This document shows, piece by piece, positions 47,856 through 56,257 of a DNA stretch of 64,000 bases. Within the stretch, counting starts at the first letter, position 1. Every line of letters starts with the position of its first letter. A model generated the notes under the pieces. It ran no database searches. It saw only the letters and a program-made list of their open reading frames with translations, and was not told where the DNA came from. Location of the stretch: positions 1 to 64,000 of the forward strand of contig NZ_JACSNX010000014.1 in assembly GCF_016902445.1 (NCBI RefSeq), read 5' to 3'. This DNA is from Oscillibacter valericigenes (lineage in GTDB: Bacteria; Bacillota; Clostridia; Oscillospirales; Oscillospiraceae). Both the position numbers and the translations under genes were made by a program.

Positions 47856-48948
47856 CCGCGTCCACCTCTCCTTCCAGCAAGAAGTCTTCCCCAAGTTGGG
47901 TGACGGTGGTACTCCGCAAACGCGCCGCCTGGGCCGGGAGCTCCACCCCGGCCCCCTCCACCGGGGATTTGGCGGCCCCGCCGCCGAAGAGCTTGGGAGC
48001 GATGTAGGCCTGGACCCGCTGCACCAGTCCCGCCTCCAGCATGGACCAGTTCAACGTGCCGCCGCCCTCCAGCAGCACGCTGTCGATCTCCGCCGCCCCC
48101 AGGCGGTCCATCAGGGCGGACAGGTCCACGTGGCCGTCCCGCTCCGGCAGCCGCCACACCTGGCAGCCGGCGGCGGTGTAAGGGGCGATTTTTCCGCCGT
48201 CTGTCTCGCAAGTGGCCAGGATGGTCTCCACCTCGCCGGCGGTGCGGACGATCCGGCTCTCCAGCGGGGTCCGCAGGTGGGTGTCGCAGAGGATCCGCAC
48301 CGGGTTCCGGCCGCCCTCCATCCGGCAGGTCAGCAGGGGATCGTCCGCCAGCACCGTGCCCACCCCCGCCAGGATGCCCCGGTAGCGGTGCCGGTCCCGG
48401 TGGACCCGCTGCCGGGCCGCCTCCCCGGTGATCCACTGTGATGCCCCGGTGCGGGTGGCGAGCTTCCCGTCCAGGGTCATGGCGTACTTCATCACCACAT
48501 AGGGCCGCTTGGTGCGGATGTAGTGGAAGAACACCGGGTTCAGGGCGTCACACTCCGCCTGGAGCACGCCGGTCTCCACCTCCACCCCATGGGAGCGGAG
48601 GATCTCCACGCCCTTGCCGGCTACCAACGGGTTGGGATCCAGGCTGCCCACCACCACCCGGCGGATGCCGGCGGCCAGGATGGCGTCCGTACAGGGGGGC
48701 TGGCGGCCAGTGTGGCAGCAGGGCTCCAGGGTCACATACAAGGTAGCTCCCGCCGGATCCTCCCGGCAGTCCGCCAGGGCGGCCCGCTCGGCGTGGAGGC
48801 CGCCGCACCGGGCGTGCCAGCCCTGGCCGATGATGTGCCCGTCCCGCACCAGGACGGCCCCCACCAGGGGGTTGGGGCTGACCCAGCCAGCGCCCCGCTC
48901 CGCAAGCTCCGCCGCCAGGCGCAGATAGTCCTTGTCGTCCAATGTCAT
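47836..48948 (-). CDS. ribD: Bifunctional riboflavin deaminase / reductase
   Basis: 370 residues. Deaminase domain with zinc motif GLHAERAALADC and TLEPCCHTGRQPPCTDAIL. Reductase domain from about 145 (YVVMKYAMTLDGKLATRTGA; VLLEGGGTLNWSMLEAGLVQ). Carries out the second and third steps after GTP cyclohydrolase II. ATG 48948; its GGAGG is placed directly against the T run of the riboswitch terminator, so termination and translation start are tightly linked. First gene of ribD-ribE-ribBA-ribH. Confidence 0.97.
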   Translation of the reverse strand: MTLDDKDYLRLAAELAERGAGWVSPNPLVGAVLVRDGHIIGQGWHARCGGLHAERAALADCREDPAGATLYVTLEPCCHTGRQPPCTDAILAAGIRRVVVGSLDPNPLVAGKGVEILRSHGVEVETGVLQAECDALNPVFFHYIRTKRPYVVMKYAMTLDGKLATRTGASQWITGEAARQRVHRDRHRYRGILAGVGTVLADDPLLTCRMEGGRNPVRILCDTHLRTPLESRIVRTAGEVETILATCETDGGKIAPYTAAGCQVWRLPERDGHVDLSALMDRLGAAEIDSVLLEGGGTLNWSMLEAGLVQRVQAYIAPKLFGGGAAKSPVEGAGVELPAQAARLRSTTVTQLGEDFLLEGEVDADVHGNC

Positions 48949-48956
48949 CGCCTCCG

Positions 48957-48989
48957 AAAAAAAGATGCTCTGAACCAGCGGTTCAGAGC
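48957..48989 (-). terminator. Riboswitch terminator 2, abutting the ribD ribosome site
   Basis: GCTCTGAACC-loop-GGTTCAGAGC stem (48967-48989) followed on the minus strand by a seven-T run (48963-48957), then immediately GGAGG. Confidence 0.92.
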
Positions 48990-49026
48990 GTCGTGAAAAA
49001 GCGGAACAGCCTCCGTCCACGAAACC

Positions 49027-49059
49027 AAAAACGCCCCGGAATGCACGCATTCCAGAGCG
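49027..49059 (-). terminator. Riboswitch terminator 1
   Basis: CGCTCTGGAATGC pairs with GCATTCCGGGGCG (two G-U pairs) around a 2-base turn, followed by TTTTTGG. The tight turn means the real loop is probably a few bases larger. Confidence 0.7.
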
Positions 49060-49098
49060 AACGTCCATGGACGCAGGAATCCATCCCTGCGGTCACAC

Positions 49099-49207
49099 GA
49101 TCTTCTTCCATCCAGACTATACTGTCGGCCTTGGAGTTTCACCAAGTCATGCCTTTCGGCTCGCGGGCTGTACCGCCGGTGGGGAATCGCACCCCGCCCT
49201 GAAGATC
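49099..49207 (-). ncRNA. FMN riboswitch (RFN element)
   Basis: The minus strand carries the conserved RFN core in order: GGGCGGGGTGCGATTCCCC, ACCGGCGGTA, AGCCCGCGAGC, the GACTTGGTGAAACTCC arm, CCGACAGTATAGTCTGGATG and closing GAAGAAGATC. Helix P1 is GATCTTC (49207-49201) with GAAGATC (49105-49099). It binds flavin mononucleotide and, with the terminators below it, shuts the rib operon when FMN is plentiful. Confidence 0.97.
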
Positions 49208-49224
49208 CTGATTCAATTGACGCA

Positions 49225-49253
49225 AGTATAGACCAGATGCGCCGGGCTGTCAA
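49225..49253 (-). promoter_or_regulatory. Promoter of the riboflavin operon
   Basis: On the minus strand: TTGACA (49253-49248), 17-base spacer, TATACT (49230-49225), ending about 17 bases before the riboswitch. Confidence 0.92.
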
Positions 49254-49427
49254 TCCCTCTTGTGCAATCTGCCTTGTGCAATCTGCCCGGCAGCTTGCGG
49301 GGCGGAACGGGAAACATCAAAAACAGATCAAATTTGAGTAAAATTTGCGTAAAAAACAGGGCGGTTCAGAGGACGATCGGCCGGAGCCCTGTCAAGTAAA
49401 TGATGGAACCGCCGAAAAAATTCTGCA

Positions 49428-49439
49428 TTTTGCGCAAAA
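49428..49439. promoter_or_regulatory. Palindrome TTTTGCGCAAAA upstream of the sugar ABC operon
   Basis: Perfect 12-base palindrome about 46 bases upstream of the -35; related half-palindromes lie at 49343-49354 and 49443-49454. Candidate activator or repressor site. Confidence 0.45.
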
Positions 49440-49484
49440 AAGTTCCGCAAAATTGTCATAATAGCTGTTTTTTACGCTAACACA

Positions 49485-49513
49485 TTGACGGTTTGGAACA
49501 ATCATGATAAAAT
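49485..49513 (+). promoter_or_regulatory. Promoter of the sugar ABC operon
   Basis: TTGACG (49485-49490), 17-base spacer, TAAAAT (49508-49513). Confidence 0.8.
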
Positions 49514-49587
49514 CAAGTCACTTTCACATGTGGGAAATTTTCCCGGACGTGTGGAGGAAATCAATCAAGAAGGAGAAAAGAAGTAAG

Positions 49588-50595
49588 ATGAAGAAGTTTT
49601 TTGCACTTCTCCTCGCGCTCGTCATGTCTCTGTCCCTGGTGGCATGCGGCGGCGGCGATGACGCCACCACCGATGATACCACCGATGACGCCACAAACGA
49701 GGAGACCGGTGGTGAGACCACCAACGACTACAAGATCTCTGTTGTTCTGAAGACCCTGTCCTCCGAGTACTGGGGCTATGTGAAGGCCGGCTGCGACGCC
49801 GCTGCCGCAGAGCTGGGCGTGGAAGTTTCCGTCGTGGGCCCCGGCGCTGAGAGCGACATCGAGGGCCAGGTCGCCCAGATCGAGCAGCAGATCGGCGCCG
49901 GCTGCGACGCCATCATCTGCGCCCCCAACGATGCCGGCGCTGCCGCCAACGCGCTGCAGGCCGCTCTGGATCAGGGCATCCCCGTTCTGAGCGTCGACAC
50001 CGACGTGGGGATCGAGGGCCAGACCACCTTCGTGGGCACCTCCAATGTGGACGCTGCCTATGAGGGCGGCAAGTGGGCCATCGGGCAGGCCGGCGACGGC
50101 GCCAAGGCCGTCATCATCTACGGCCAGGAGGGCGACAACACCTCCAACATGCGCCGTGAGGGCTATCAGAAGGCCTGCGACGAGGCTGGCGTTGAGGTCC
50201 TGGCCGCTCTGTCCGGTCAGAACACCACCGACGGCGCCACCAAGACCATGGAAGATATGCTGAGCGCCCATCCCGGCGAGATCGACATCGTGCTCTGCCA
50301 CAATGACGACACCGCCATCGGCGCCATGAACGCCTGCAAGAACGCCGGCGTGTCCGACGTCATCATCGTCGGCTTCGACGGCAACGCCTCCGCCGTGGAT
50401 CTGATCCTGGCCGGCGACCTGATCAAGGCCACCGTGGCCCAGCAGCCCTATGAGATGGGCTACCAGGCCGTTGAGGCTGCCGTGGAAGTCCTGAACGGCG
50501 GCACCGTGGAGTCCGTGATCAACGCCCCCGTCGAGGTCGTCACCGCTGAGAACGGCCAGGCCTATCTGGACAACCTGGCTTCCATGCAGGGCTGA
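49588..50595 (+). CDS. Sugar ABC transporter substrate-binding lipoprotein (ribose/galactose type)
   Basis: 335 residues. Signal KKFFALLLALVMSLSLVACG with lipobox Cys at about 21, then an Asp/Thr-rich linker. The rest is a type I periplasmic-binding domain of the RbsB/MglB family: ISVVLKTLSSEYWGYVKAGC, AIICAPNDAGAAANALQAAL, IPVLSVDTDVG and VDLILAGDLIKATVAQQPYE. Captures a pentose, hexose or nucleoside outside the cell. Nucleoside hydrolase and a ribokinase-type kinase downstream suggest ribose or ribonucleosides. Codon use is strongly biased (high expression). AAGGAG sits about 12 bases before ATG 49588. Confidence 0.94.
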   Translation: MKKFFALLLALVMSLSLVACGGGDDATTDDTTDDATNEETGGETTNDYKISVVLKTLSSEYWGYVKAGCDAAAAELGVEVSVVGPGAESDIEGQVAQIEQQIGAGCDAIICAPNDAGAAANALQAALDQGIPVLSVDTDVGIEGQTTFVGTSNVDAAYEGGKWAIGQAGDGAKAVIIYGQEGDNTSNMRREGYQKACDEAGVEVLAALSGQNTTDGATKTMEDMLSAHPGEIDIVLCHNDDTAIGAMNACKNAGVSDVIIVGFDGNASAVDLILAGDLIKATVAQQPYEMGYQAVEAAVEVLNGGTVESVINAPVEVVTAENGQAYLDNLASMQG

Positions 50596-50632
50596 TCCCC
50601 GGATGGCTCAGATCTCTGAAATCTGAATGAAA

Positions 50633-50667
50633 GGAATATGGCGGCAGGACCTCTGCCGCCATATTCC
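50633..50667 (+). other. Intercistronic 15-bp perfect hairpin
   Basis: GGAATATGGCGGCAG pairs perfectly with CTGCCGCCATATTCC around a 5-base loop, between the binding-protein and ATPase genes. It has no T tract, so it more likely stabilises the upstream message against 3' decay than ends transcription. Confidence 0.75.
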
Positions 50668-50735
50668 CGTTCCGAACATCCCCCGCAGGCGGCGGGGAGA
50701 CTGAAATCAGGAAACAGAAACGAGGTAATCATCCC

Positions 50736-52238
50736 ATGAGTGAGTACGTTGTCGAACTGAAGAACATTACCAAACGTTTTCCTGGTGTCGTCGCTTTGAA
50801 AAATATGTCTATTGGCATCAGACCGGGAGAGATCCACGGCCTGATCGGTGAGAATGGCGCCGGCAAATCCACCTTGATCAAGGTGCTCACCGGCGTGCAT
50901 ATGCCGGAGGAGGGGGAAATCTATGTGGACGGCCAGAAGGTCGTGTTCCACAACCCTGTCCAGTCCCGCGAGGCGGGCATCGCCTGCGTGTACCAGGAGC
51001 TGAACATTGTCAAACAGCTGTCTGTCACGGATAACGTTTTCATGGGACGCGCCGTTAAGAAAAACGGCCTTCTGGATTATCCCAGAATGTATGAGGAGGC
51101 CAAGCAGGCACTGACTACGCTGGGCCACCCCGAGATCGATGTCAAAATGGAATGCGGCAAGCTGGGCACCGGCCAGCAGCAGATGGTGGAGATCGCCAAG
51201 GCTGTGTCGCTGGATGCCAAGCTGATTATCATGGACGAGCCGACCTCCTCCCTGGGCAAGGAGGAGATCAATCAGCTGATGGAGACCGTCCGGGGCCTGA
51301 AGGCCAAGGGCGTGGCCATCCTGTTCGTCTCTCATAAATTGGAAGAGCTGTTCGAGCTCTGCGACCGGGTCACCGTCATGCGGGACGGTGAGCTCATCGT
51401 GACCGAGGATATCGGCAACATGACGGAGGACTCCCTGATCACCGCCATGGTGGGCCGGACGCTGGACAACCTGTATCCCAAGGAGTTCGGCGTCAAGGGC
51501 GATGTGTGGCTGGAGGCGAAGGGCCTCAATGAGTTCGGTGTCCTCCACGACGTGAGCTTCCAGGCCCACGCCGGCCAGATCACCGGCTTCGCCGGCCTGG
51601 TGGGCGCCGGCCGGACGGAGACCATGCGGGCCATCTTCGGCGCTGACAAGCTGGACAGCGGCGAGGTGTACATCAAGGGCGAGAAGGTGCATATCCGCTC
51701 TCCCAAGGACGCCATCAAGCACAAGATCGCCTTCCTGACGGAGGACCGCAAGGGCCAGGGCCTGGTGCTTTCCCTGGACGTGCGGACCAACCTGATCCTG
51801 GCCAACATGAAGGGCTTCTCCAACGGTCCCTTCCTGAACAGATCCAGGATCGAAAAGGCCGGCCAGGAGAATGTGGAGTCCCTGCGCATCAAGACCCCGT
51901 CCCTGGACGAGGTGACGGCCCAGCTCTCCGGCGGCAACCAGCAGAAGGTGGTCATCGGCAAGTGGGTCAACACCGATGCGGACATCTTTATTTTCGACGA
52001 GCCCACCCGCGGCATCGACGTGGGCGCGAAGATCGAGGTCTACCATGTCATGAACGATTTGGTCAAGGCCGGCAAGTGTGTGATCATGGTCTCCTCCGAG
52101 CTGCCGGAGATCCTGGCCATGAGTGACCACGTGGTGGTCATGCGGGGCGGCCGGGTCATGGCCAATATCGACCGTGACACCCCGCACTTCAACTCTGAGG
52201 ATATCATGAAAGCGGCCTGGGGAGGAGAGTTAGACTGA
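50736..52238 (+). CDS. Sugar ABC transporter ATPase with two cassettes (RbsA/MglA-like)
   Basis: 500 residues. First cassette: Walker A GLIGENGAGKSTLIKVLTGV, signature LGTGQQQMVEIAKAVSL, Walker B IIMDEPTSSLG. Second cassette (from about 255): GFAGLVGAGRTETMRAIFGA as a degenerate Walker A, signature LSGGNQQKVVIGKWV, then IFIFDEPTRGIDVGA. This pairing of one intact and one degenerate ATP loop is normal for RbsA/MglA. Energises the permease directly downstream (1-base gap). Confidence 0.96.
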   Translation: MSEYVVELKNITKRFPGVVALKNMSIGIRPGEIHGLIGENGAGKSTLIKVLTGVHMPEEGEIYVDGQKVVFHNPVQSREAGIACVYQELNIVKQLSVTDNVFMGRAVKKNGLLDYPRMYEEAKQALTTLGHPEIDVKMECGKLGTGQQQMVEIAKAVSLDAKLIIMDEPTSSLGKEEINQLMETVRGLKAKGVAILFVSHKLEELFELCDRVTVMRDGELIVTEDIGNMTEDSLITAMVGRTLDNLYPKEFGVKGDVWLEAKGLNEFGVLHDVSFQAHAGQITGFAGLVGAGRTETMRAIFGADKLDSGEVYIKGEKVHIRSPKDAIKHKIAFLTEDRKGQGLVLSLDVRTNLILANMKGFSNGPFLNRSRIEKAGQENVESLRIKTPSLDEVTAQLSGGNQQKVVIGKWVNTDADIFIFDEPTRGIDVGAKIEVYHVMNDLVKAGKCVIMVSSELPEILAMSDHVVVMRGGRVMANIDRDTPHFNSEDIMKAAWGGELD

Positions 52239-52239
52239 T

Positions 52240-53268
52240 ATGAAAAAGAAGAGTTCCGCAAGAGAGCTTCTGCAAAAGCTCGGCACCCTGATGGCGCTGT
52301 TTATCCTGGTCCTGATTTTCTGCATCATGATGCCGGATACGTTCCCGAAGATCACCAACATCATGAACATCTTCAAGCAGGCGTCCATCAACTGCCTGAT
52401 CGCCTCCGGCATGCTGTGCGCCCTGATCACCGCCGGCATTGACCTGTCCGTGGGCTCCAACTGCGTGCTGTGCACCTGCACCATCGGTGTTCTGGTGGAG
52501 AACTTCGGCATCACCAGCACGCCGCTGCTGATCATCGCCGGCCTGGCGGTGAGCACCTTCGCCGGCTTCATCAACGGCACCCTGCTGACCCGCCTGGATC
52601 TGCCCCATCCCTTCGTGTCCACCATGGGCATGAAGAACGTGCTGTGGGGCATCGCACTGGTCATCACCGGCTCCAAGTCCATCGGCTTCACCAACAAGGG
52701 CGTGGACAGCCTGATGGCCATCGGCGGCAACTCCGTCTTCACGACCTACAATGCCGACGGCACCGTGAACTTCCCCGGCATCCCCATTAGCTTCATCCTG
52801 GTGCTGGTGGTGTTCTGCATCTTCCACGTGTTCCTGACCCGGTCCGCCCTGGGCCGTCAGATCTACTGCGTGGGCGGCAACCCGGAGGCGGCCCGCCTGT
52901 CCGGCATCCCCTCCAAGAACGTGCTGACCTTCGTGTATACCCTGTCCGGCTTCATGGCCGGCATGGCTGGCGTCATCTCTGTGGGCCGTCTGGCCTCTGC
53001 CAACGGCAACGCCGGCCAGACCTACGATAACGACGCCATCGCGGCCTGCATCGTGGGCGGCGCCTCCTTCACCGGCGGCAAGGGCACCATCTGGGGCACC
53101 CTGATCGGCGCCCTGCTGATGGCAGTCATCCGCAACGGCCTGAACCTGATGGGCGCCTCCAACGATATCCAGTACATCGTCATCGGCGCGGTCATCATCC
53201 TGGCGGTCACGGTGGACGTGTTCCGCAACAAGGCTGAGGCCAAGGCCCGGAAGATGGCCGCCCAGTAA
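52240..53268 (+). CDS. Sugar ABC transporter permease (RbsC-like)
   Basis: 342 residues, about 8-10 membrane segments. Family signatures: LIASGMLCALITAGIDLSVG, VGGNPEAARLSGIPSKNVL and VGGASFTGGKGTIWGTLIGA. One such permease forms a homodimer in ribose-type transporters. Starts one base after the ATPase stop. A bidirectional terminator follows. Confidence 0.95.
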   Translation: MKKKSSARELLQKLGTLMALFILVLIFCIMMPDTFPKITNIMNIFKQASINCLIASGMLCALITAGIDLSVGSNCVLCTCTIGVLVENFGITSTPLLIIAGLAVSTFAGFINGTLLTRLDLPHPFVSTMGMKNVLWGIALVITGSKSIGFTNKGVDSLMAIGGNSVFTTYNADGTVNFPGIPISFILVLVVFCIFHVFLTRSALGRQIYCVGGNPEAARLSGIPSKNVLTFVYTLSGFMAGMAGVISVGRLASANGNAGQTYDNDAIAACIVGGASFTGGKGTIWGTLIGALLMAVIRNGLNLMGASNDIQYIVIGAVIILAVTVDVFRNKAEAKARKMAAQ

Positions 53269-53295
53269 GCGGATCTTCCCGGAGCAAACATGCAA

Positions 53296-53332
53296 AAACA
53301 GGCGGCGGAGACACAGTCTCCGCCGCCTGTTT
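53296..53332. terminator. Bidirectional terminator after the sugar ABC operon
   Basis: AAACAGGCGGCGGAGAC and its complement around ACA (17-bp perfect stem). Confidence 0.85.
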
Positions 53333-53351
53333 CTGCGATGATGCCGAAGGG

Positions 53352-53946
53352 TCAGGGGCTTGATTCCACAAAGTGCACGGCGGACCGCTCCCAATACCGC
53401 CGAAAGACCCGGCCCTCTGTTCCGTCAAGATCCAGCTGGTACATCCGGAACAGGACCAGCCGGTTTTTGGGCTGCCACTGCTCCTCATACCTCATACGAG
53501 TACTGGTACCGCATGCCCAGCCGCTGCATGACCCGGCCGCTTCGCGGATTGCGGACGTCATGCGTCGCGGTCAGATAGGGGATGCCGTCCCGCCTTACCT
53601 GTTCGATGACCGCCCGTCCTGCCTCTGTGGCGATCCCCCTGTGCCAGAATTCCCTGCGGAGCCCGTAGCCGAGATCGTGGCTGTCATCTGAAACGACGTG
53701 GATGTAGCCGATGGGGATGTTCTCGGCTTTCAGGCAGATCGCATAGCGATACGCGCATGGCAGGCGGTAGGCGCGGACATACCTGGCTTCATAGAAGTTC
53801 CTGGCGTCGTCCAGGCTTTTCAGCGGGAGCCAGGGCAGAAACGTGTTGACCTCCTCGTCGCGGAAGATCTCATAGAGGGCATCCAGATCCGCCGCTGTGA
53901 ATTTCCGCAGCAGAAGCCGCTGCGTCTCAAGTGTTGGCGTATTCAT
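53352..53946 (-). pseudogene. GNAT acetyltransferase broken by a 7-bp tandem duplication
   Basis: From ATG 53946 the frame gives a RimJ/RimL-type GNAT (LETQRLLLRKFTAADLDALY; HDLGYGLRREFWHRGIATEA, with acetyl-CoA loop features). It stops at 53485 right after GMRYQYSYE with V and stop. The adjacent frame continues exactly where the family continues: YEEQWQPKNRLVLFRMYQLD and on to VHFVESSP, ending at 53352. The cause is visible: CTCATAC is duplicated in tandem at 53484-53490 and 53491-53497. Removing one copy restores TCG TAT GAG GAG CAG and a protein of about 195 residues. Function of the intact protein: N-acetyl transfer, substrate unknown. Confidence 0.88.
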
Positions 53947-54121
53947 CATCCGCCTCCTTCAGTTCCCGCGTTTTACAGGAGCATTGTACCACGGGACGCG
54001 TCCGGCTTCAAGGAGGGCGGGGGGCGTGTGCCCCGGTTCGGCGTGACAAGACGCCGGAGATGTGGTAAGATAAAAACCCGGCCGGAGGGCCGGGATCAAT
54101 CTGAACGAGCGAGGTGTCCCC

Positions 54122-55276
54122 ATGAACCAAAGAGAGCTGGGTGAGCTGCGCCGCCGGTTCCGGCCGGAGAAGAGCGCCATCAGCCGCGTGTACGGCTGCT
54201 ATGTGAACAGCAGCCGCGAGATCATCGCCTACATCGACCAGTCCCTGGGCCTGATGCCCCAGGAGGAAGCGGAAAAATATCTGGGCCTGCTGAAAAAGGC
54301 CCTGTCCGGCACGCTGGGCCGGAATCTGATCGACATCGTGTTCTCCACCCAGCAGGTGGCCGACAGTGAGGAGCACCGGCTGCTCTCCGCCCTGCGGAAC
54401 TCCGAGCTGAAGGACGCGGAGGCGCGGGAGGCCTTTTACCAGAAGGTCATCGCCGCTTTGGACATGGGGGAGAGCAACTACCTGATCCTGCTGGGGGCCG
54501 ACGCCTACGACGTGCCCCACCGGGGCAGGGACGGCGAGGTGGACCGGGACGCCGGCGAGGAGGTGTTCCGCTACGTGGTCTGCGCCGTCTGCCCGGTGAA
54601 GGACGGGACGCCGGAGCTGGGATACTTCCACGGGGAGAACGAGTTCCACATCTCCGTGGAGAAGCAGATCGTGGGCCAGCCGGAGCTGGGCTTCCTGTTC
54701 CCGGCATTTGACGACCGGACGGCCAATCTCTACAACGCCCTGTTCTACAGCCGGAAACCGGACGCCATCCACCAGGAGTTCATCGACGCCGTGTTCCGCA
54801 CGGAGCCGCCCATGTCCGCCGCCGAGCAGCGGGAGACCTTCCAGTCCGCCCTGTGTGACGCCCTGGAGGAGTCCTGCAGCATGGAGGTGGTCCAGTCCGT
54901 TCACGACTACCTCCGCCAGCGGATCCAGGAGCACAAGGACAGCCGGGACCCGGAGCCCCTGGCGGTCACCGCCGGCGAGGTGAGCGGCGTGCTGCGGAAC
55001 TGCGGCGTGCCGGAGGCGCGGGTGGAGGCCTTCCAGTCCGCCTGCGGGAAATCCTTCGGCGAGGGGGCCCTGGCTCCCGCCAACCTGATCGATGCCAAGC
55101 ACTTTGCCGTAAAGACTGCCGACGCCACCATCCAGGTGGATCCGGAGCGGAGCTACCTGGTGGAGGCCCGCATCATCGACGGCCGGCGCTATCTGCTGGT
55201 GCCGGCGGACGAGAGCGTGGAGGTCAACGGCCTGGGCGTCCGCATCGCCACCCGGGACAGCGGAGAGACGAACTGA
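54122..55276 (+). CDS. DUF4317 family protein
   Basis: 384 residues. It matches the DUF4317 pattern as I remember it: NQRELGELRRRFRPEKSAIS, RVYGCYVNSSREIIAYIDQS, YFHGENEFHISVEKQIVGQP, LGFLFPAFDDRTANLYNALF. No membrane segment or signal peptide; function unknown. It lies 16 bases before the nucleoside hydrolase gene on the same strand, so the three genes 54122-57139 are probably one transcript. A TAAGAT near 54067 is a possible -10. Confidence 0.85.
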   Translation: MNQRELGELRRRFRPEKSAISRVYGCYVNSSREIIAYIDQSLGLMPQEEAEKYLGLLKKALSGTLGRNLIDIVFSTQQVADSEEHRLLSALRNSELKDAEAREAFYQKVIAALDMGESNYLILLGADAYDVPHRGRDGEVDRDAGEEVFRYVVCAVCPVKDGTPELGYFHGENEFHISVEKQIVGQPELGFLFPAFDDRTANLYNALFYSRKPDAIHQEFIDAVFRTEPPMSAAEQRETFQSALCDALEESCSMEVVQSVHDYLRQRIQEHKDSRDPEPLAVTAGEVSGVLRNCGVPEARVEAFQSACGKSFGEGALAPANLIDAKHFAVKTADATIQVDPERSYLVEARIIDGRRYLLVPADESVEVNGLGVRIATRDSGETN

Positions 55277-55292
55277 GAGGGGAGAGCGGGAG

Positions 55293-56243
55293 ATGCTGAA
55301 GAAGATCCTGATCGACGCCGATACCGGCATCGACGATTCCATCGCCATTCTGTTTGCGCTGAAGCGGCCGGATGTCCGGGTGATGGGCGTCACCACCGGC
55401 TTCGGGAACACCACCGCCCGACAGGCGGCGGAGAACTCCCTGCGGCTGATCCGGCTGGCCGGTGTGCCCTATGAGGTGCCGGTGGCCGTGGGGGCCACGG
55501 AGCCGCTGGCGGGGAACTGGAAGGGGCCGGATCCCCACATCCACGGGCCCAACGGCATCGGCGGCGTGGAGCTGCCGCCCTCGCCCCAGCAGCCGCTGGA
55601 GGAGCCGGCCTGGGACTTCATCGCCCGGATGGCCCGGGAGCACCCCGGTGAGCTGACCCTGGTGACCCTGGCCCGGATGACGAATCTGGCAAAAGCGCTG
55701 GAGCGGGAGCCGCAGCTGCCTCGGCTTTTGAAAAAAGTGGTGTTCATGGGCGGCACCTTCCGTGCGCCGGGGAATGTCTCCCCGGTGGCGGAGGCCAACA
55801 TCGCCGGGGACCCGGAGGCGGCGGACCGGGTGTTCCAGGCGGGCTTTGACCTGACCATGGTGGGCCTGGACGTGACCCAGAAGGTGCGGCTGACCACGGC
55901 CCACGTGGACATCCTGGACAAGTACGCCGCCCCGGAGAACCGGCCCATCGCGGACTATCTGAAGCAGGCCCTGCCCTTTTACTTCCGGTTCAACCGGCTG
56001 CAGAACAACTGCCTGGACCACTGCCCGGTCCACGATCCCCTGGCCATGCTGACGGCGGTGGATCCCAGCGTGGTGACGGTGCGGACCATCCCTGCCCGGG
56101 TGGAGTGCGGCGGCACCTTCTGCCGGGGCATGGTGGTGGCGGACCTGCGGGAGCATCCCATCGAGGCTCCCGGCGTCTCCATCTGCGTGGATGTGGACAG
56201 CCGCCGGGCGCTGGAGGAGCTGCTTACCACCTTTATGGCGTAA
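55293..56243 (+). CDS. Inosine-uridine preferring nucleoside hydrolase
   Basis: 316 residues. N-terminal calcium/ribose-binding DADTGIDDSIAILFAL is the family hallmark; GVTTGFGNTTARQAAENSLR and a late HCPVHDPLAMLTAVDP with the DP ligand complete the site. Splits a ribonucleoside into ribose and base, in the cytoplasm. Followed after 14 bases by a ribokinase-type gene, which would phosphorylate the released ribose. Confidence 0.93.
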   Translation: MLKKILIDADTGIDDSIAILFALKRPDVRVMGVTTGFGNTTARQAAENSLRLIRLAGVPYEVPVAVGATEPLAGNWKGPDPHIHGPNGIGGVELPPSPQQPLEEPAWDFIARMAREHPGELTLVTLARMTNLAKALEREPQLPRLLKKVVFMGGTFRAPGNVSPVAEANIAGDPEAADRVFQAGFDLTMVGLDVTQKVRLTTAHVDILDKYAAPENRPIADYLKQALPFYFRFNRLQNNCLDHCPVHDPLAMLTAVDPSVVTVRTIPARVECGGTFCRGMVVADLREHPIEAPGVSICVDVDSRRALEELLTTFMA

Positions 56244-56257
56244 GGGAGGAGAAGCGT

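Larger units (their letters stand above)
49208..49587. other. Divergent regulatory region rib operon / sugar ABC operon
   Basis: 380 bases holding the rib promoter, the sugar-operon promoter, and three related motifs: ATTTGCGTAAAA (49343-49354), the perfect palindrome TTTTGCGCAAAA (49428-49439), and TTCCGCAAAATT (49443-49454, inverted). A GGCGGTTC near 49363 and GGAACCGCC near 49405 form a distant inverted pair. No gene seen. Confidence 0.6.
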
